The notes under the pieces were generated by a model. It had not been told where the DNA came from, did not search any database, and worked only from the letters and a program-made list of their open reading frames with translations. A stretch of 64,000 bases of DNA from Bacillota bacterium. GTDB taxonomy: Bacteria > Bacillota > UBA4882 > UBA10575. The stretch covers positions 62,001 through 126,000 of the forward strand of contig DUQR01000039.1 of NCBI GenBank assembly GCA_012837715.1, given 5' to 3'. Position numbers and translations under genes: made by a program. Shown piece after piece: positions 1 to 8,996 of this stretch. The stretch's first letter is position 1, and every line of letters starts with the position of its first letter.

Positions 1-704
1 GCGTCTCGGCGCTGGCCATCGTCGACCTCATGAAGCAGTACCAATTAACTTCAAAAATAAAGCCGGTTTACCTTGCTGATTATATCAAGACGCGGATCGA
101 AAAGACGACGGCCAACACCTTGCCGATCATCAGGATCTACGAGACCGCCGGAAAAAAGGAGTTACTCCTCGACGGGACCGCGATCTTGAAAGAGGATCGG
201 TTGGTGGGTTTCTTAGACCATAAAGAAACCCGCGGGTTATTATGGGTCTTAGGTGAAGTGCGCGGGGGTGTTATTACGGTCGATCTTCCCGGGGGCGGAA
301 AAGCCACCTTTGAAATCTTTGACGCTATCCCCAAAGTAAAAGTGGAGTTCAAGGAAGGAAGGGTACAGGTTAAAATTGAGATCAAAGAACGGGCCGGTCT
401 CGGCGCGCAGACTACATATGCCGATCTCTCAACCCCCGAGCAATTTAAAAAGTTAGAAAATCTCCAGACGAAGGCGATCGAGGACGAAATCCGGGCGGCA
501 TTGGCCAAAGCGAAAGCATATAAAGCGGATATTTTTGGTTTCGGCGAGTATCTGTATAAACACGACCACAGAACATGGCAGCGTTTGCAGAAGGAGTGGG
601 AACGCTATTTTGTCGATGCCCAGGTGGAGATTAAAATCGAAGCGATGGTGGAAGAACTGGGCTTGGTGACCAGACCGGCCACCTATCGAGAACTGAGGAA
701 GTGA
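1..704 (+). CDS. gerAC: GerAC-family spore germinant receptor subunit C (5' truncated)
   Basis: C-subunit lipoprotein of a GerA-type germinant receptor, which sits at the inner spore membrane and helps sense nutrients. The reading frame is already open at base 3, so the ATG at 30 is internal and the lipoprotein signal lies outside the window. The visible 230 or so residues match the C-terminal Ger(x)C domain, including the typical end region FGFGEYLYKHDHRTWQRL followed by a basic, beta-rich tail. It is followed after 6 bp by gerAB, the usual operon arrangement. The partial state is due only to the window edge. Family identity is confident; the germinant cannot be read from sequence. Confidence 0.9.
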   Translation, partial: VSALAIVDLMKQYQLTSKIKPVYLADYIKTRIEKTTANTLPIIRIYETAGKKELLLDGTAILKEDRLVGFLDHKETRGLLWVLGEVRGGVITVDLPGGGKATFEIFDAIPKVKVEFKEGRVQVKIEIKERAGLGAQTTYADLSTPEQFKKLENLQTKAIEDEIRAALAKAKAYKADIFGFGEYLYKHDHRTWQRLQKEWERYFVDAQVEIKIEAMVEELGLVTRPATYRELRK

Positions 705-710
705 TTAAAG

Positions 711-1802
711 ATGGACCAAGGAAGGATCTCCGCAGGGCAGTTGACCTTATTGGTCATGAGTTTTACCATCGGTAGTTGGATCGTGCTCCCGACGGGTCTC
801 CAAAGCGGACAGAATATATGGCTGATTATCCTTTTCGGTTTAGGTGGAGGAATGTTCTTTGCCTGCCTTGGTCTGCTGCTCTACCGTCGTTTTCCCGGAA
901 AAAACCTCTTTGAAATCCATGAACTGGTCTTCGGACCGGTCATCGGGAAGTTCTTTTCGCTGTTGTATTTATGGTTCTTTCTGCAGACCGGGGGGGGAAC
1001 CTTGGGGGTCTTTGTCACCATGCTGAAGTCCACAGTATTCACGGCCACCCCCGATTTGGCTTTATTAGTGCCTTGGGTCATCATTGTCATCTATGGTTGC
1101 CGCCGGGGGATCGAAGTGATTGCCCGGAGCAATCAACCGTTGATCCTTGCCACGGTGGGGCTGATTCTAATCTCCATTCTCTTGGTCCTCAACATCTTTG
1201 AAGCCGATAATTTATTACCCTTTCTGGACAAGCCTTTTTCGCGAATAGCATGGGACGCTCTGGGGGTCGCCGTCTTTCCCTTTGGCCAAGGTGTAATCTT
1301 TATGATGATCCTGCCCCGGGTAAACCGGCAGCAAAAAGTGGCCGGGGCGGTTTTTGGGGGGCTGATTGGCGCCGGTTTGGTTTTAATGATCATTCAGTCT
1401 TTGGCGGTGGGGGTTTTGGGAAAAGTGGCGGAAGTTTTGGTCTTTCCGACCTATGAATTTTACCGGATCATCGATATCGCCCAGGTCCTTACCCGGTTGG
1501 AGTTGATTCCCCTTCTTAACTTTCTGACTATGGGTTTTATCAAAATTATGCTTTGTTTATACGCACTGGCCTTCGGAACCGCCCAATTATTCAACCTGCG
1601 CACCTACCGCCCGCTGGCCATTCCCATCGGTGTGCTCCTTTTGGTGGTGGCACGCCGTATTTTTCCGAGTGTGAGTGAACACATGCGTTATTTTGAAGAG
1701 GTCCAGCCCTATTACGGTCTTTTCTTCTGCTTGGTATTGCCTTTAATCACACTGGGAACAGCGCTGTTGCGGGGCCGGGCGCGGAGGGAGATGGCGCCTT
1801 GA
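711..1802 (+). CDS. gerAB: GerAB-family germinant receptor permease-like subunit
   Basis: B subunit of a GerA-type germinant receptor, belonging to the APC-like transporter superfamily and thought to bind the germinant in the inner spore membrane. The 363-residue protein shows about ten hydrophobic segments, starts with the family-typical ISAGQLTLLVMSFTIGSW, and has the usual length for the family. The start is the ATG at 711, 6 bp after gerAC stops. Its last codons overlap a downstream small gene by 4 bp, so the three are very likely cotranscribed and translationally coupled. No A subunit is visible; it is expected upstream of the window. Confidence 0.92.
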   Translation: MDQGRISAGQLTLLVMSFTIGSWIVLPTGLQSGQNIWLIILFGLGGGMFFACLGLLLYRRFPGKNLFEIHELVFGPVIGKFFSLLYLWFFLQTGGGTLGVFVTMLKSTVFTATPDLALLVPWVIIVIYGCRRGIEVIARSNQPLILATVGLILISILLVLNIFEADNLLPFLDKPFSRIAWDALGVAVFPFGQGVIFMMILPRVNRQQKVAGAVFGGLIGAGLVLMIIQSLAVGVLGKVAEVLVFPTYEFYRIIDIAQVLTRLELIPLLNFLTMGFIKIMLCLYALAFGTAQLFNLRTYRPLAIPIGVLLLVVARRIFPSVSEHMRYFEEVQPYYGLFFCLVLPLITLGTALLRGRARREMAP

Positions 1803-2002
1803 TTGTCCTGATGATCCTCATCTTTCTCCTCCTCTTTCTCTGGGAAGCCCCCGGGCTCATGGCTCAAGAGTACTGGCGGGAATTGGCCGTCTTTACCATA
1901 CTCCTCATCGTGGGGTTAGTCTTGAGTCTCCTTTTACTAACTGGTGTCAAGTTGCCTTATATTGAAAGCTTTTGGCTAAACCTCTTTGAAAAGATCGTCT
2001 AA
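1799..2002 (+). CDS. Small two-helix membrane protein, GerA D-subunit-like
   Basis: A 67-residue protein starting at a TTG inside the gerAB stop region. It consists of two hydrophobic helices (about residues 1-17 and 27-47) joined by a short polar loop and ending in a short amphipathic tail. GerA operons in many spore formers carry a fourth small gene, called D, encoding a two-helix membrane protein of roughly 70-80 residues that modulates receptor function; position, size and topology fit that role. The sequence itself is too short for firm homology. The 4-bp overlap with gerAB argues that it is genuinely translated. Confidence 0.65.
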   Translation: MIVLMILIFLLLFLWEAPGLMAQEYWRELAVFTILLIVGLVLSLLLLTGVKLPYIESFWLNLFEKIV

Positions 2003-2086
2003 GGGTTAAAGAGAACAGCAACTTTTTTAGACTCCGCGCGTCAAATTAATAAAGTGTATATTTTGGCTACAAGAAGGAGGGGTTTT

Positions 2087-2947
2087 ATGAATAAAGTAAA
2101 AATAATAACTGATACAGCTTGCGATCTAACCATGGATTATCTCACGGCGCAGGGAATCGGGGTTGTTCCGATGACTATTAATTTCCCCGACTGCTCTTAC
2201 CGGGACGGGTTTGACTTGTCACGGGATGAGTTTTACCGTCTGCTGGTTGCCGCGGACAAGTTGCCGACCACCGCACAGCCGACTCCGGGTGATTTTTTAC
2301 AAGTGCTGCAAAAGGTGCTTGCGGACGGTGACGAAGCAGTGGTCATTACAATCTCTTCCGCCATGAGCGGCACTTACGAGAGTGCGTTACTCGCCCGGGA
2401 ACAGGTGGAGCAGAAGGAGAAGGTTGCGGTCTTTGATTCCCGTACCGCCTCTTTGGGTCAAGGGCTTTTGGTGATCAAGGCGCAAGAGCTGGCTGCCGCC
2501 GGTCTGGGGAAAAACGAAATTATCAAAGCCTTGACCAAGATCCGGACCCGTTTATGCTCCGTTTTTACCCTTGACACGCTGGAATATCTACAGAAGGGAG
2601 GACGCGTTAACCGGGTACAGGCGGTAATGGGTGATGTGTTAAACATAAAACCCATCCTCCAAGTAGATAAAGAAGGCCGGATCGTACCCCGGGAAAAAGT
2701 CCGCGGCCGGCGCCGCGCCATCAAGCGGCTTTTGGAGATTATGGCGGCCGAAGGCCGGGAATTATTTAACCAGCTGGTCACCGTGGGGCATTCCCGTTGT
2801 GAGGAAGAGGCGGTCGCCTTCGCCGAAGAGCTGAAAAAGCTTTACAATGTGAAAGAAGTCCGGATCGGGGAGATTTCTTCCACGGTCGGGACCCATACCG
2901 GTCCCGGCTGTCTAGTCGTCTTTTTCCAGGGAGAACGTCCATGCTAG
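2087..2947 (+). CDS. DegV family protein (fatty-acid binding, FakB-like)
   Basis: DegV proteins bind a fatty acid and, as FakB, present it to the fatty acid kinase FakA for incorporation into phospholipid. The 286-residue product has the family landmarks: KIITDTACDL at the N terminus, TAQPTPGDF near residue 65, the SSAMSGTYESA ligand loop near residue 97, and a C-terminal domain ending in HTGPGCLVVFF. The ORF track begins 33 bp upstream, but the ATG at 2087 is preceded by AGAAGGAGGGG at proper distance and is preferred. It stands apart from the ger genes by 84 bp. No fakA is in the window, so the kinase partner is unproven. Confidence 0.88.
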   Translation: MNKVKIITDTACDLTMDYLTAQGIGVVPMTINFPDCSYRDGFDLSRDEFYRLLVAADKLPTTAQPTPGDFLQVLQKVLADGDEAVVITISSAMSGTYESALLAREQVEQKEKVAVFDSRTASLGQGLLVIKAQELAAAGLGKNEIIKALTKIRTRLCSVFTLDTLEYLQKGGRVNRVQAVMGDVLNIKPILQVDKEGRIVPREKVRGRRRAIKRLLEIMAAEGRELFNQLVTVGHSRCEEEAVAFAEELKKLYNVKEVRIGEISSTVGTHTGPGCLVVFFQGERPC

Positions 2948-2993
2948 ACCGGGAAGCTGAATTTGAGGAGGAAAGGTTGGCGAAAGGAAGAAG

Positions 2994-4361
2994 ATGGGTA
3001 ATGGGGATGTTGTTTTAGATTACTACGGAGCATTGGACTTCTGTCACCGGGAAGAACTGGAGATGTTGGCGCCCCGGGTACGGCAGATCCATGGTGAGCT
3101 TGCTGAACGGAAGGGAGCCGGTAGTGACTTTCTGGGTTGGGTGGACCTACCCGCCAATTATGACCGGCAAGAGCTGGCCACGATTAAGACCGCGGCGGAG
3201 CAGATTAAAGAGCGTTCGGAAGTGCTGGTGGTTGCCGGGATCGGCGGTTCCTATCTGGGTGCCCGGGCGGCATTGGCCATGCTTACTCCTTATTTCCACA
3301 CCAAGGAGCAGTCCGCCATAGGGACACCGGAGATCATTTTTGCCGGTCACCAGCTCAGCGGGGCCTACCTTGAGCAACTTTTAAGCTATTTAAAGGAGAA
3401 GGAGTTCAGTATCAATGTGATCTCCAAATCGGGAACGACCACCGAGACGGCGGTCGCTTTCCGCTTGCTGAAACAACTGGCGGAGGAACGATACGGAAAA
3501 AAAGAAGCCGCGGCCAGGATTTACGCCACGACCGACCGCCGGCGGGGCGTCCTACGTCAGTTAGCGGAAGAAGAGGGCTACACCACTTTCGTGATCCCCG
3601 ACGATATTGGCGGCCGGTACTCGGTCCTTACTCCGGTCGGCTTACTCCCCATCGCCGTTGGCGGGTTTGACCTGGACCGGATTATGGCTGGTGCCGCCGC
3701 CGCTTATGAAGCCTGTTCCGTGCCGGATTTAGACCGGAACCAGGCCTATCTCTATGCCGCCTTCCGCCAGATCTTCTATAGCAAGGGAAAGAGTATTGAA
3801 TTGTTGGTCAATTACGAACCGGCTTTACATTATTTTACCGAATGGTGGAAACAACTTTTTGGCGAAAGTGAAGGGAAGGATGGTAAAGGACTCTTCCCCG
3901 CCGCCGTTGATTTCACCACCGATCTCCATTCTCTCGGCCAATACATCCAGGAAGGCCGCCGCCTATTCTTTGAGACCATTCTTCAGGTGGAAGCGGCCGG
4001 TTCCACCTTGGTTCTTCCTGCCGTGGAAGGGGATCCGGACGGGTTAAATTATCTGGCCGGGCGGCCGATTGATGAATTGAACCGCCAGGCGCAGCAGGGC
4101 ACCCTCTTAGCCCACCAGGATGGGGGTGTGCCTTGTCTGGTGGTGAAGATTCCGGCGCTCACCGCTTACTCCTTTGGTTACCTGGTCTATTTCTTTGAAA
4201 AGGCCTGCGCCATGAGTGGTTATTTGTTGGGGGTCAACCCTTTTAACCAGCCGGGGGTTGAAGCTTACAAAAAAAATATGTTTGCCCTCTTGGGGAAGGC
4301 CGGTTTTGAGGAACAACGCCGGCAATTATTAGCCCGGTTGGAAAAGGGAAAACAATCATAA
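2994..4361 (+). CDS. pgi: Glucose-6-phosphate isomerase
   Basis: Interconverts glucose 6-phosphate and fructose 6-phosphate in glycolysis and gluconeogenesis. The 455-residue length is that of the short Bacillota-type enzyme. Visible landmarks are the sugar-phosphate binding loop SKSGTTTET (about residue 144), the family signature region [15 protein letters not shown], and [12 protein letters not shown]. The ATG at 2994 follows GGAAGAAG; upstream alternatives run into stops. An intrinsic terminator follows directly, so this is probably the end of its transcript. Upstream degV ends 46 bp before and could be cotranscribed. Confidence 0.97.
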   Translation: MGNGDVVLDYYGALDFCHREELEMLAPRVRQIHGELAERKGAGSDFLGWVDLPANYDRQELATIKTAAEQIKERSEVLVVAGIGGSYLGARAALAMLTPYFHTKEQSAIGTPEIIFAGHQLSGAYLEQLLSYLKEKEFSINVISKSGTTTETAVAFRLLKQLAEERYGKKEAAARIYATTDRRRGVLRQLAEEEGYTTFVIPDDIGGRYSVLTPVGLLPIAVGGFDLDRIMAGAAAAYEACSVPDLDRNQAYLYAAFRQIFYSKGKSIELLVNYEPALHYFTEWWKQLFGESEGKDGKGLFPAAVDFTTDLHSLGQYIQEGRRLFFETILQVEAAGSTLVLPAVEGDPDGLNYLAGRPIDELNRQAQQGTLLAHQDGGVPCLVVKIPALTAYSFGYLVYFFEKACAMSGYLLGVNPFNQPGVEAYKKNMFALLGKAGFEEQRRQLLARLEKGKQS

Positions 4362-4384
4362 ACCGTCGTCAGACGGTTTTTTTG
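4361..4384 (+). terminator. Intrinsic terminator after pgi
   Basis: AACCGTCGTCAGACGG followed by a run of seven T. The stem begins at the pgi stop codon. Confidence 0.9.
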
Positions 4385-4412
4385 TAGCCGGCGCCGTAAA
4401 TACTGTTTTCCA

Positions 4413-4445
4413 GGCTTTTCGTGTTGTGACCAATTAAACGAACCC
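4413..4445 (+). repeat. Copy of the GCTTTTTGCGTTG dispersed repeat (single arm)
   Basis: GGCTTTTCGTGTTGTGACC followed by AATTAAACG resembles one arm of the dispersed repeat family described in the findings. It lies between the pgi terminator and the kinase-like gene. No convincing facing arm is visible. Confidence 0.4.
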
Positions 4446-4518
4446 AAAAACTAAATTGGCAAAATCCCTTTTTGGAGATGCTATGCTTGGAAAGACCACA
4501 TTCAGGCAGGAGGCGCCG

Positions 4519-5811
4519 ATGGAGGAATTGACCTTAACTACCGGGCACCAAGAGGATGGTGTTCCGGTTTATTATGGCCACCGCAGGACAGAAGCGAGAC
4601 TTTACCGCTGGGAGCCGCTGGCGACCAAGTTGCGTTGGTCAGAGGCGGGAGAGATCCGCCAGAAGGCGGCGCCGCGGGAAGCCTTGCGCGGAGGAGAATT
4701 GTGTCCCGGCGGGATTCTTCCGGTAACTGGTCCCCTTTCTTACCAAGGCTCAAAGTTTATTGGTTGGGAAGCCCGGCCAGGGGAACCTTTGTTTACTAAA
4801 GATCCGGCACTATTACCGTGGGTGGAAGGATTGGCCTTTTTTGCGCCGTTGCTCTCCTCCTACCAGCGTTATCATCAGCAAGGGCTGGTCGTAGGCTGTC
4901 CGGACTGGCGCCGGGTCTACCGGGGGGAAAAAGGGATCTTTATGCCCGATCCCCTGCTGCTCGCATATTTGGCAACCCCCGGGCGTCCGCTGCCGGCAGG
5001 TCTTACGGCTTGTCATCCACCGGAGATTTATACCGGCCGCCCACCGGACCGCAGGGGGGACCTTTTTTATTTAGGCCTTCTCCTCTACTTGGCGCTCACC
5101 GGACACCTCCCCTTTCCCTTAGTCCAAGGCTGGCCCACGGAGGCGCTCCGGCAAGGGTTGATCATTCCCCCGACCCGATACCGGCCGGAACTTCCCGCTC
5201 CGCTCTGCCGGTATCTGGTAGACCTGTTAGCGGTGGATCCGGAGAAAAGACCGGCCGTGGAAGAATTAATTGACCAATGGCCAAAGCTAAAAACCGGAAC
5301 CGATCTCCTTAATCAGCAAAAGAAGAAAAAACCCTGCTTTTCATGGGAAAAAGTCCGGATCTACTGCCGGCTCTACCGGCGCCGTTGGGTAAAAAACGCC
5401 CTTCTTCTGGGCGGCCTTCTTTTTCTTTGCAGTTGGTGGCTGGTGAAAGGAGGAGAAAGGAGTAAAGCCCCCTTCCTACAGGCCGAACGGGTAACCGCTC
5501 TCCTGGAGGAACTGGCGGCACCCGGTTTTCCCGATGCTCTCCTCCCCGGACAGCCGGAGCTATGGCTTGATTTAGTAGCCGCCAAGGAAGAAAGAAGGAC
5601 GGCTGCCACCGCTCTCCTGTCCCACCCTGTATTGGAAGTTAAGAAAGTGACCCTCCTCCGGCAGGAAGGTAATCGTGGCCAGGTGGAGGTTGATTTGCTC
5701 TGGCGCCGTTGGCAGGAAGGCCGTTGGCGGACGGAAAACACCCGGGAACGAATTAGCGTCGTCAGGCGGGGGAACCATTGGATAATTACCGGGCGTCAAC
5801 GTTTGGATTAG
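4519..5811 (+). CDS. Membrane-anchored kinase-like protein lacking catalytic motifs
   Basis: A 430-residue protein with three parts. Residues 1-260 resemble a Ser/Thr protein kinase fold: the C-lobe-like stretch RRGDLFYLGLLLYLALTGHLPF and the following DPEKRPAVEELI are typical of the end of kinase domains. However I see no glycine-rich loop, no HRD and no DFG, so it is probably a pseudokinase. A basic patch and a single membrane helix (about 291-313) follow, then an outside domain of about 115 residues with a TAATALLSHPVLEVKKV region and a beta-rich end, loosely like NTF2/ARC6-type domains (low confidence). The ATG at 4519 is preferred because GGCAGGAGG lies just upstream; TTG 4456 and ATG 4483 are alternatives. 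No clear partner gene is adjacent. Confidence 0.6.
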   Translation: MEELTLTTGHQEDGVPVYYGHRRTEARLYRWEPLATKLRWSEAGEIRQKAAPREALRGGELCPGGILPVTGPLSYQGSKFIGWEARPGEPLFTKDPALLPWVEGLAFFAPLLSSYQRYHQQGLVVGCPDWRRVYRGEKGIFMPDPLLLAYLATPGRPLPAGLTACHPPEIYTGRPPDRRGDLFYLGLLLYLALTGHLPFPLVQGWPTEALRQGLIIPPTRYRPELPAPLCRYLVDLLAVDPEKRPAVEELIDQWPKLKTGTDLLNQQKKKKPCFSWEKVRIYCRLYRRRWVKNALLLGGLLFLCSWWLVKGGERSKAPFLQAERVTALLEELAAPGFPDALLPGQPELWLDLVAAKEERRTAATALLSHPVLEVKKVTLLRQEGNRGQVEVDLLWRRWQEGRWRTENTRERISVVRRGNHWIITGRQRLD

Positions 5812-5953
5812 CGACTATTCCCGTAACGCTTTGTATGAATAGTTGCTATATAGATGCTTACAACGGAAAAAGCTTAACTAAGATCGCCCCAACCAAAATT
5901 ACGGCAGGATTCTTCCCTTCGGGCCCCGAATTAACAGGCTGGAGGGAATTGCG

Positions 5954-6208
5954 ATGGAGAAAAAATACCGGATTACAATAAAAGCCGGGGCTGTCATGGT
6001 CGGTTGTCTTATCCTTTACTGCAAGATGCTAACCGATCCGGCCCCTACGTTTTGGGCAATTGGATTGGCCCTTTCTCTAGCCGTTGTGGGGGTCCATCTA
6101 ACCGGTGGTCTTCGTTTACTTAATTTGCGACGAAAAATTACGTTGATCCCTAGCGGTTTAGGCAAGGGTAAAGGGACGGAAAAACCCCCTGCTGAGGGAG
6201 AAGGATAA
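5954..6208 (+). CDS. Small two-helix membrane protein of unknown function
   Basis: An 84-residue product with two hydrophobic helices (about residues 9-26 and 32-52) followed by a basic, proline- and glycine-rich tail. The ATG at 5954 is preceded by GGAGGGAATTGCG. It ends 17 bp before mtnP and could be the first gene of that operon. I do not recognise the family. Its frame is free of stops and the hydrophobic pattern is clean, which favours a real gene. Confidence 0.55.
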   Translation: MEKKYRITIKAGAVMVGCLILYCKMLTDPAPTFWAIGLALSLAVVGVHLTGGLRLLNLRRKITLIPSGLGKGKGTEKPPAEGEG

Positions 6209-6225
6209 GGAAAGGAGTGATCCGC

Positions 6226-7023
6226 ATGGAAGTGGCAATTATCGGCGGGACCGGCGTTTATGATCCAGGGATTTTAACCGATCGGAAGGAGATTAATGTG
6301 CAAACCCCCTATGGTCCCGTTAATGCAATGGCGGGTGTGTATAACGGGATTGAAGTGGTTTTCTTGCCCCGTCATGGCGTCGGCCATTCCGTTCCACCCC
6401 ACCGGATAAACTACCGGGCGAACATCTGGGGTTTACGCCGCCTGGGGGTGAAACGGATCATCGCGACCACGGCCGTGGGCAGTTTAAATCCGAAGATGCG
6501 GCCGGGAGAAATGGTCATTATTGATCAGTTTCTTGATTTTACTAAGGGGCGACCCAGTACTTTCTTTGAAGGTGGACCTCACGGTGTCGTCCACGTTGAT
6601 TATACGGAACCCTATTGCCCGGAGATCCGGGCGGAAATTCGCAAAGCAGCAGCCAGTTTTGGTTATCAAGCCCATGACGGCGGGGTTTACGTCTGTACGG
6701 AAGGACCGCGTTTCGAGACGCCGGCGGAGATCCGGATGTTTGCTAAACTCGGCGGCGATCTGGTGGGAATGACGAATGTGCCCGAGGTGGTGTTGGCACG
6801 GGAAGCCGGGATCTGTTACGCCACGATCTCGATGGTTACCAATTATGCGGCGGGAATGGCGACCGGACCATTAACCCATGAGGAAGTGGTAGCCTTAATG
6901 CAAGAGAATACCCAACGGTTACGCCAGGTGATCGTGGCGGTGCTCAAAACCCTGCCTAAAGCGCAGAACTGTTCTTGCCAATCCGCCGTCCCCAATGGTG
7001 ACCTTTTGTTTAAGGAGGATTAG
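6226..7023 (+). CDS. mtnP: S-methyl-5'-thioadenosine phosphorylase
   Basis: Phosphorolysis of methylthioadenosine (a by-product of S-adenosylmethionine use) to adenine and methylthioribose 1-phosphate. The 265-residue protein has IIGGTGVYDP at the N terminus, the phosphate-binding RHG, the NYRANIWGLRRLG segment, a TTAVGSL motif and TEGPRFETPAEIRM, all characteristic of the MTAP branch of purine phosphorylases. The ATG at 6226 with GGAAAGGAG upstream is chosen over the GTG at 6217. mtnA follows after 2 bp, so the pair acts in sequence in methionine salvage. A related 6-oxopurine phosphorylase is a less likely reading. Confidence 0.92.
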   Translation: MEVAIIGGTGVYDPGILTDRKEINVQTPYGPVNAMAGVYNGIEVVFLPRHGVGHSVPPHRINYRANIWGLRRLGVKRIIATTAVGSLNPKMRPGEMVIIDQFLDFTKGRPSTFFEGGPHGVVHVDYTEPYCPEIRAEIRKAAASFGYQAHDGGVYVCTEGPRFETPAEIRMFAKLGGDLVGMTNVPEVVLAREAGICYATISMVTNYAAGMATGPLTHEEVVALMQENTQRLRQVIVAVLKTLPKAQNCSCQSAVPNGDLLFKED

Positions 7024-7025
7024 CT

Positions 7026-8081
7026 TTGGCGGAGCCTTTTTTCACGATGCGTTGGGAAGACCGGCATTTAGTGCTTGTGGACCAGACCAAACTACCGCAG
7101 GAGGAAGTTTATCTGGTGTGCCGTGATCACCGGATGGTGGCGGAGGCCATTCGCCGTTTGGCAGTGCGGGGCGCGCCGGCCATCGGGGTTGCGGCCGCTT
7201 TCGGCGTGGTGTTGGGAGCGGAGGAGATTGTGCGGAAAAAAAACGACTTGGTTACCGGTTTGGAAGAGGTCTTTACCCTACTGGCCGCGACCAGACCTAC
7301 CGCAGTTAACCTTTTTTGGGCCTTGGCCCGCATGCGGAAAGTTGTTAGGGCGCAACAGGGAAGCGCCCCCGATCAATTGGTTGGGGCGCTGGAAGCAGAA
7401 GCCCTTCGTATCTACCAAGCGGATATTGAGACCAACCGCCGCCTGGGTCGGCAGGGTGCCGCCCTGCTCCCGGATGGGGCGACGGTCCTGACCATCTGTA
7501 ACGCGGGCGCTTTAGCCACGGTCGCCTATGGGACGGCGTTAGCGGTGATCCGCGCCGCCGTTGAGGCCGGAAAAAGGATTGCGGTGGTTGCTTGTGAAAC
7601 AAGGCCTTTACTGCAAGGGGCTAGACTGACCACCTGGGAGTTGAAGAAAGACGGGATTCCGGTCACGTTGATCACCGATCAAACGGCCGGTTACCTTATG
7701 CAACAGGGGAAAGTTAGCGCCGTGTTGACGGGAGCGGACCGGATTGCCGCCAACGGGGATGTGGTCAATAAGATTGGCACCTATACCTTGGCGGTCTTGG
7801 CCACCGCCCATGACCTCCCCTTTTATGTGGCGGCGCCGACGTCGACGATTGATCTGACCCAACCGGACGGGAAGGGGATCCCCATTGAGGAACGGGCGGC
7901 TGAAGAAGTGACCATGTTTGGTGGTAAGCAGATCGCCCCCGACGGGGTGCAAGTTTATAATCCGGCTTTTGATCTGACCCCCGCCCGCTTAATCGACGCG
8001 ATCATTACCGAAGAGGAGGTTTTCTGGGGTGAAGCGGGGAAATATAGTCTCCGGGACCGGTTATCTAAAGCTTCTAACTGA
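7026..8081 (+). CDS. mtnA: S-methyl-5-thioribose-1-phosphate isomerase
   Basis: Converts methylthioribose 1-phosphate, the product of mtnP, to methylthioribulose 1-phosphate. At 351 residues it has the eIF2B-like fold signature set: AVRGAPAIGVAAAFG near residue 45, the catalytic cysteine in TICNAGALATV near 155, and GADRIAANGDVVNKIGTY near 237 with the catalytic aspartate. It starts at a TTG preceded by AAGGAGGATT, 2 bp after mtnP. The rest of the methionine salvage pathway (mtnB, C, D, K) is not in the window. Its last 8 bp overlap the end of the convergent ImmA-like gene. Confidence 0.95.
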   Translation: MAEPFFTMRWEDRHLVLVDQTKLPQEEVYLVCRDHRMVAEAIRRLAVRGAPAIGVAAAFGVVLGAEEIVRKKNDLVTGLEEVFTLLAATRPTAVNLFWALARMRKVVRAQQGSAPDQLVGALEAEALRIYQADIETNRRLGRQGAALLPDGATVLTICNAGALATVAYGTALAVIRAAVEAGKRIAVVACETRPLLQGARLTTWELKKDGIPVTLITDQTAGYLMQQGKVSAVLTGADRIAANGDVVNKIGTYTLAVLATAHDLPFYVAAPTSTIDLTQPDGKGIPIEERAAEEVTMFGGKQIAPDGVQVYNPAFDLTPARLIDAIITEEEVFWGEAGKYSLRDRLSKASN

Positions 8082-8505
8082 GCTTAGCCAGGAGGCGATC
8101 CTTCGATAGCTTTAGCTTGAAGGCTAAAAATTCCGGGTCTACCCGGAAGAAGTCTATTAATTCCCAGGCCGGCATATGATTTAACGCCAGCTCCAATTCG
8201 TGGTCGGGAATGAGGTAATTAACCGCCCAAACCATGGCCTGGTACTCCTCACGGTAGGTTCGGATCCGGCTGCGGCAGTGGTAGTGGGTGATGATGCTCT
8301 CCCGCGGTGTTGTGAAAAAGTGGCCTAGCTCTTCCGCGAGAACACAGCGGAAATGGCTTTGGTCGTTAACGATGCGGTAATCAAGGCCAATGACCGGGTT
8401 TTTACCCGGATAGGAATAAAAGACAGCTTCAATCGGTGGTTTAAAATCCCAAAGCATGAGGATGATCTTGTTCTTTTTGGCTAGGGCTATTAAATTGTCA
8501 GGCAA
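8074..8505 (-). CDS. ImmA/IrrE-family metallopeptidase-like protein
   Basis: A 143-residue protein of the ImmA/IrrE type, often paired with an XRE repressor which it cleaves or antagonises. The metal-site helix reads AEELGHFF, so the usual HExxH begins with Glu rather than His; this variant recurs in the family as far as I know, but it leaves metal ligation uncertain. A second conserved region, EEYQAMVWAVNYLIP, fits the family. The start is a TTG with GGGGGA upstream. It lies 42 bp downstream of the XRE gene on the same strand, as expected for a regulator-protease pair, and ends tail to tail with mtnA. Confidence 0.82.
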   Translation of the reverse strand: MPDNLIALAKKNKIILMLWDFKPPIEAVFYSYPGKNPVIGLDYRIVNDQSHFRCVLAEELGHFFTTPRESIITHYHCRSRIRTYREEYQAMVWAVNYLIPDHELELALNHMPAWELIDFFRVDPEFLAFKLKLSKDRLLAKLS

Positions 8506-8547
8506 TAAAATCCCCCATTTTAATCCCCGATTCCAGCTAAAAAAGGG

Positions 8548-8880
8548 TTACTCGTCGTTGATCCCTAACTCCTCCTTAACCAGCTTAATGAAGCTAAGGA
8601 CCGATTGGCGGGCGCTTTCGGGTAGCTCCGTCATGGGATCGTCACTACGGTGGGCGGCGACGATCTCGATGGGAGCCCGGATTTTGGTGCGGCCAAGGAG
8701 GAAATCAATAGAAACATTGAACAAATCGGCGATTTTGTGCAATGTTTTTTGGTCGGGGAACCTTTCATTATTCTCATAATTACTGATTGTTTTCTGGGTT
8801 AAATCTAGTTTCTCGGCTAAATCTTTCTGATATAGCCCTTGTTCTTCACGTAAAGCGCGTAACCTTGCTCCAAAAGTCAC
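8548..8880 (-). CDS. XRE-family transcriptional regulator
   Basis: A 110-residue DNA-binding protein with an N-terminal helix-turn-helix (about residues 6-60; QKDLAEKLDLTQKTISNYE) and a short C-terminal region that probably mediates dimerisation or contact with the ImmA-like partner downstream. It starts at a GTG preceded by GGTGGTGATTAA. The divergent upstream region toward ahcY contains two 20-bp direct repeats that could be its operator. The phage-repressor-like pair sits alone among methyl-cycle genes; no other phage genes are visible. Confidence 0.88.
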   Translation of the reverse strand: MTFGARLRALREEQGLYQKDLAEKLDLTQKTISNYENNERFPDQKTLHKIADLFNVSIDFLLGRTKIRAPIEIVAAHRSDDPMTELPESARQSVLSFIKLVKEELGINDE

Positions 8881-8956
8881 TTAATCACCACCAATTTCCC
8901 TAAACCGATCCTTCTAAATATTTAATCGTAGTGGAAGCCAAAAAAATTAATACTTT

Positions 8957-8996
8957 TTTTAGCAGGTTCTTTCCGATTTTAGCAGGTTTCTTCGGC
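8957..8996. repeat. Two tandem 20-bp repeats, possible XRE operator
   Basis: TTTTAGCAGGTTCTTTCCGA is followed immediately by TTTTAGCAGGTTTCTTCGGC, a period of 20 bp, about two helix turns. It lies between the XRE gene and ahcY, with GGAAGCC (8933) and GGCTTCC (8994) as a flanking 7-bp inverted repeat. Position and spacing suit a regulator binding site. Confidence 0.45.

Noticed and set aside
5778-5981. Plus-strand ORF (67 aa) overlapping the kinase-like gene end
   Set aside because: No ribosome binding site, no hydrophobic or motif pattern, and it overlaps both neighbours.
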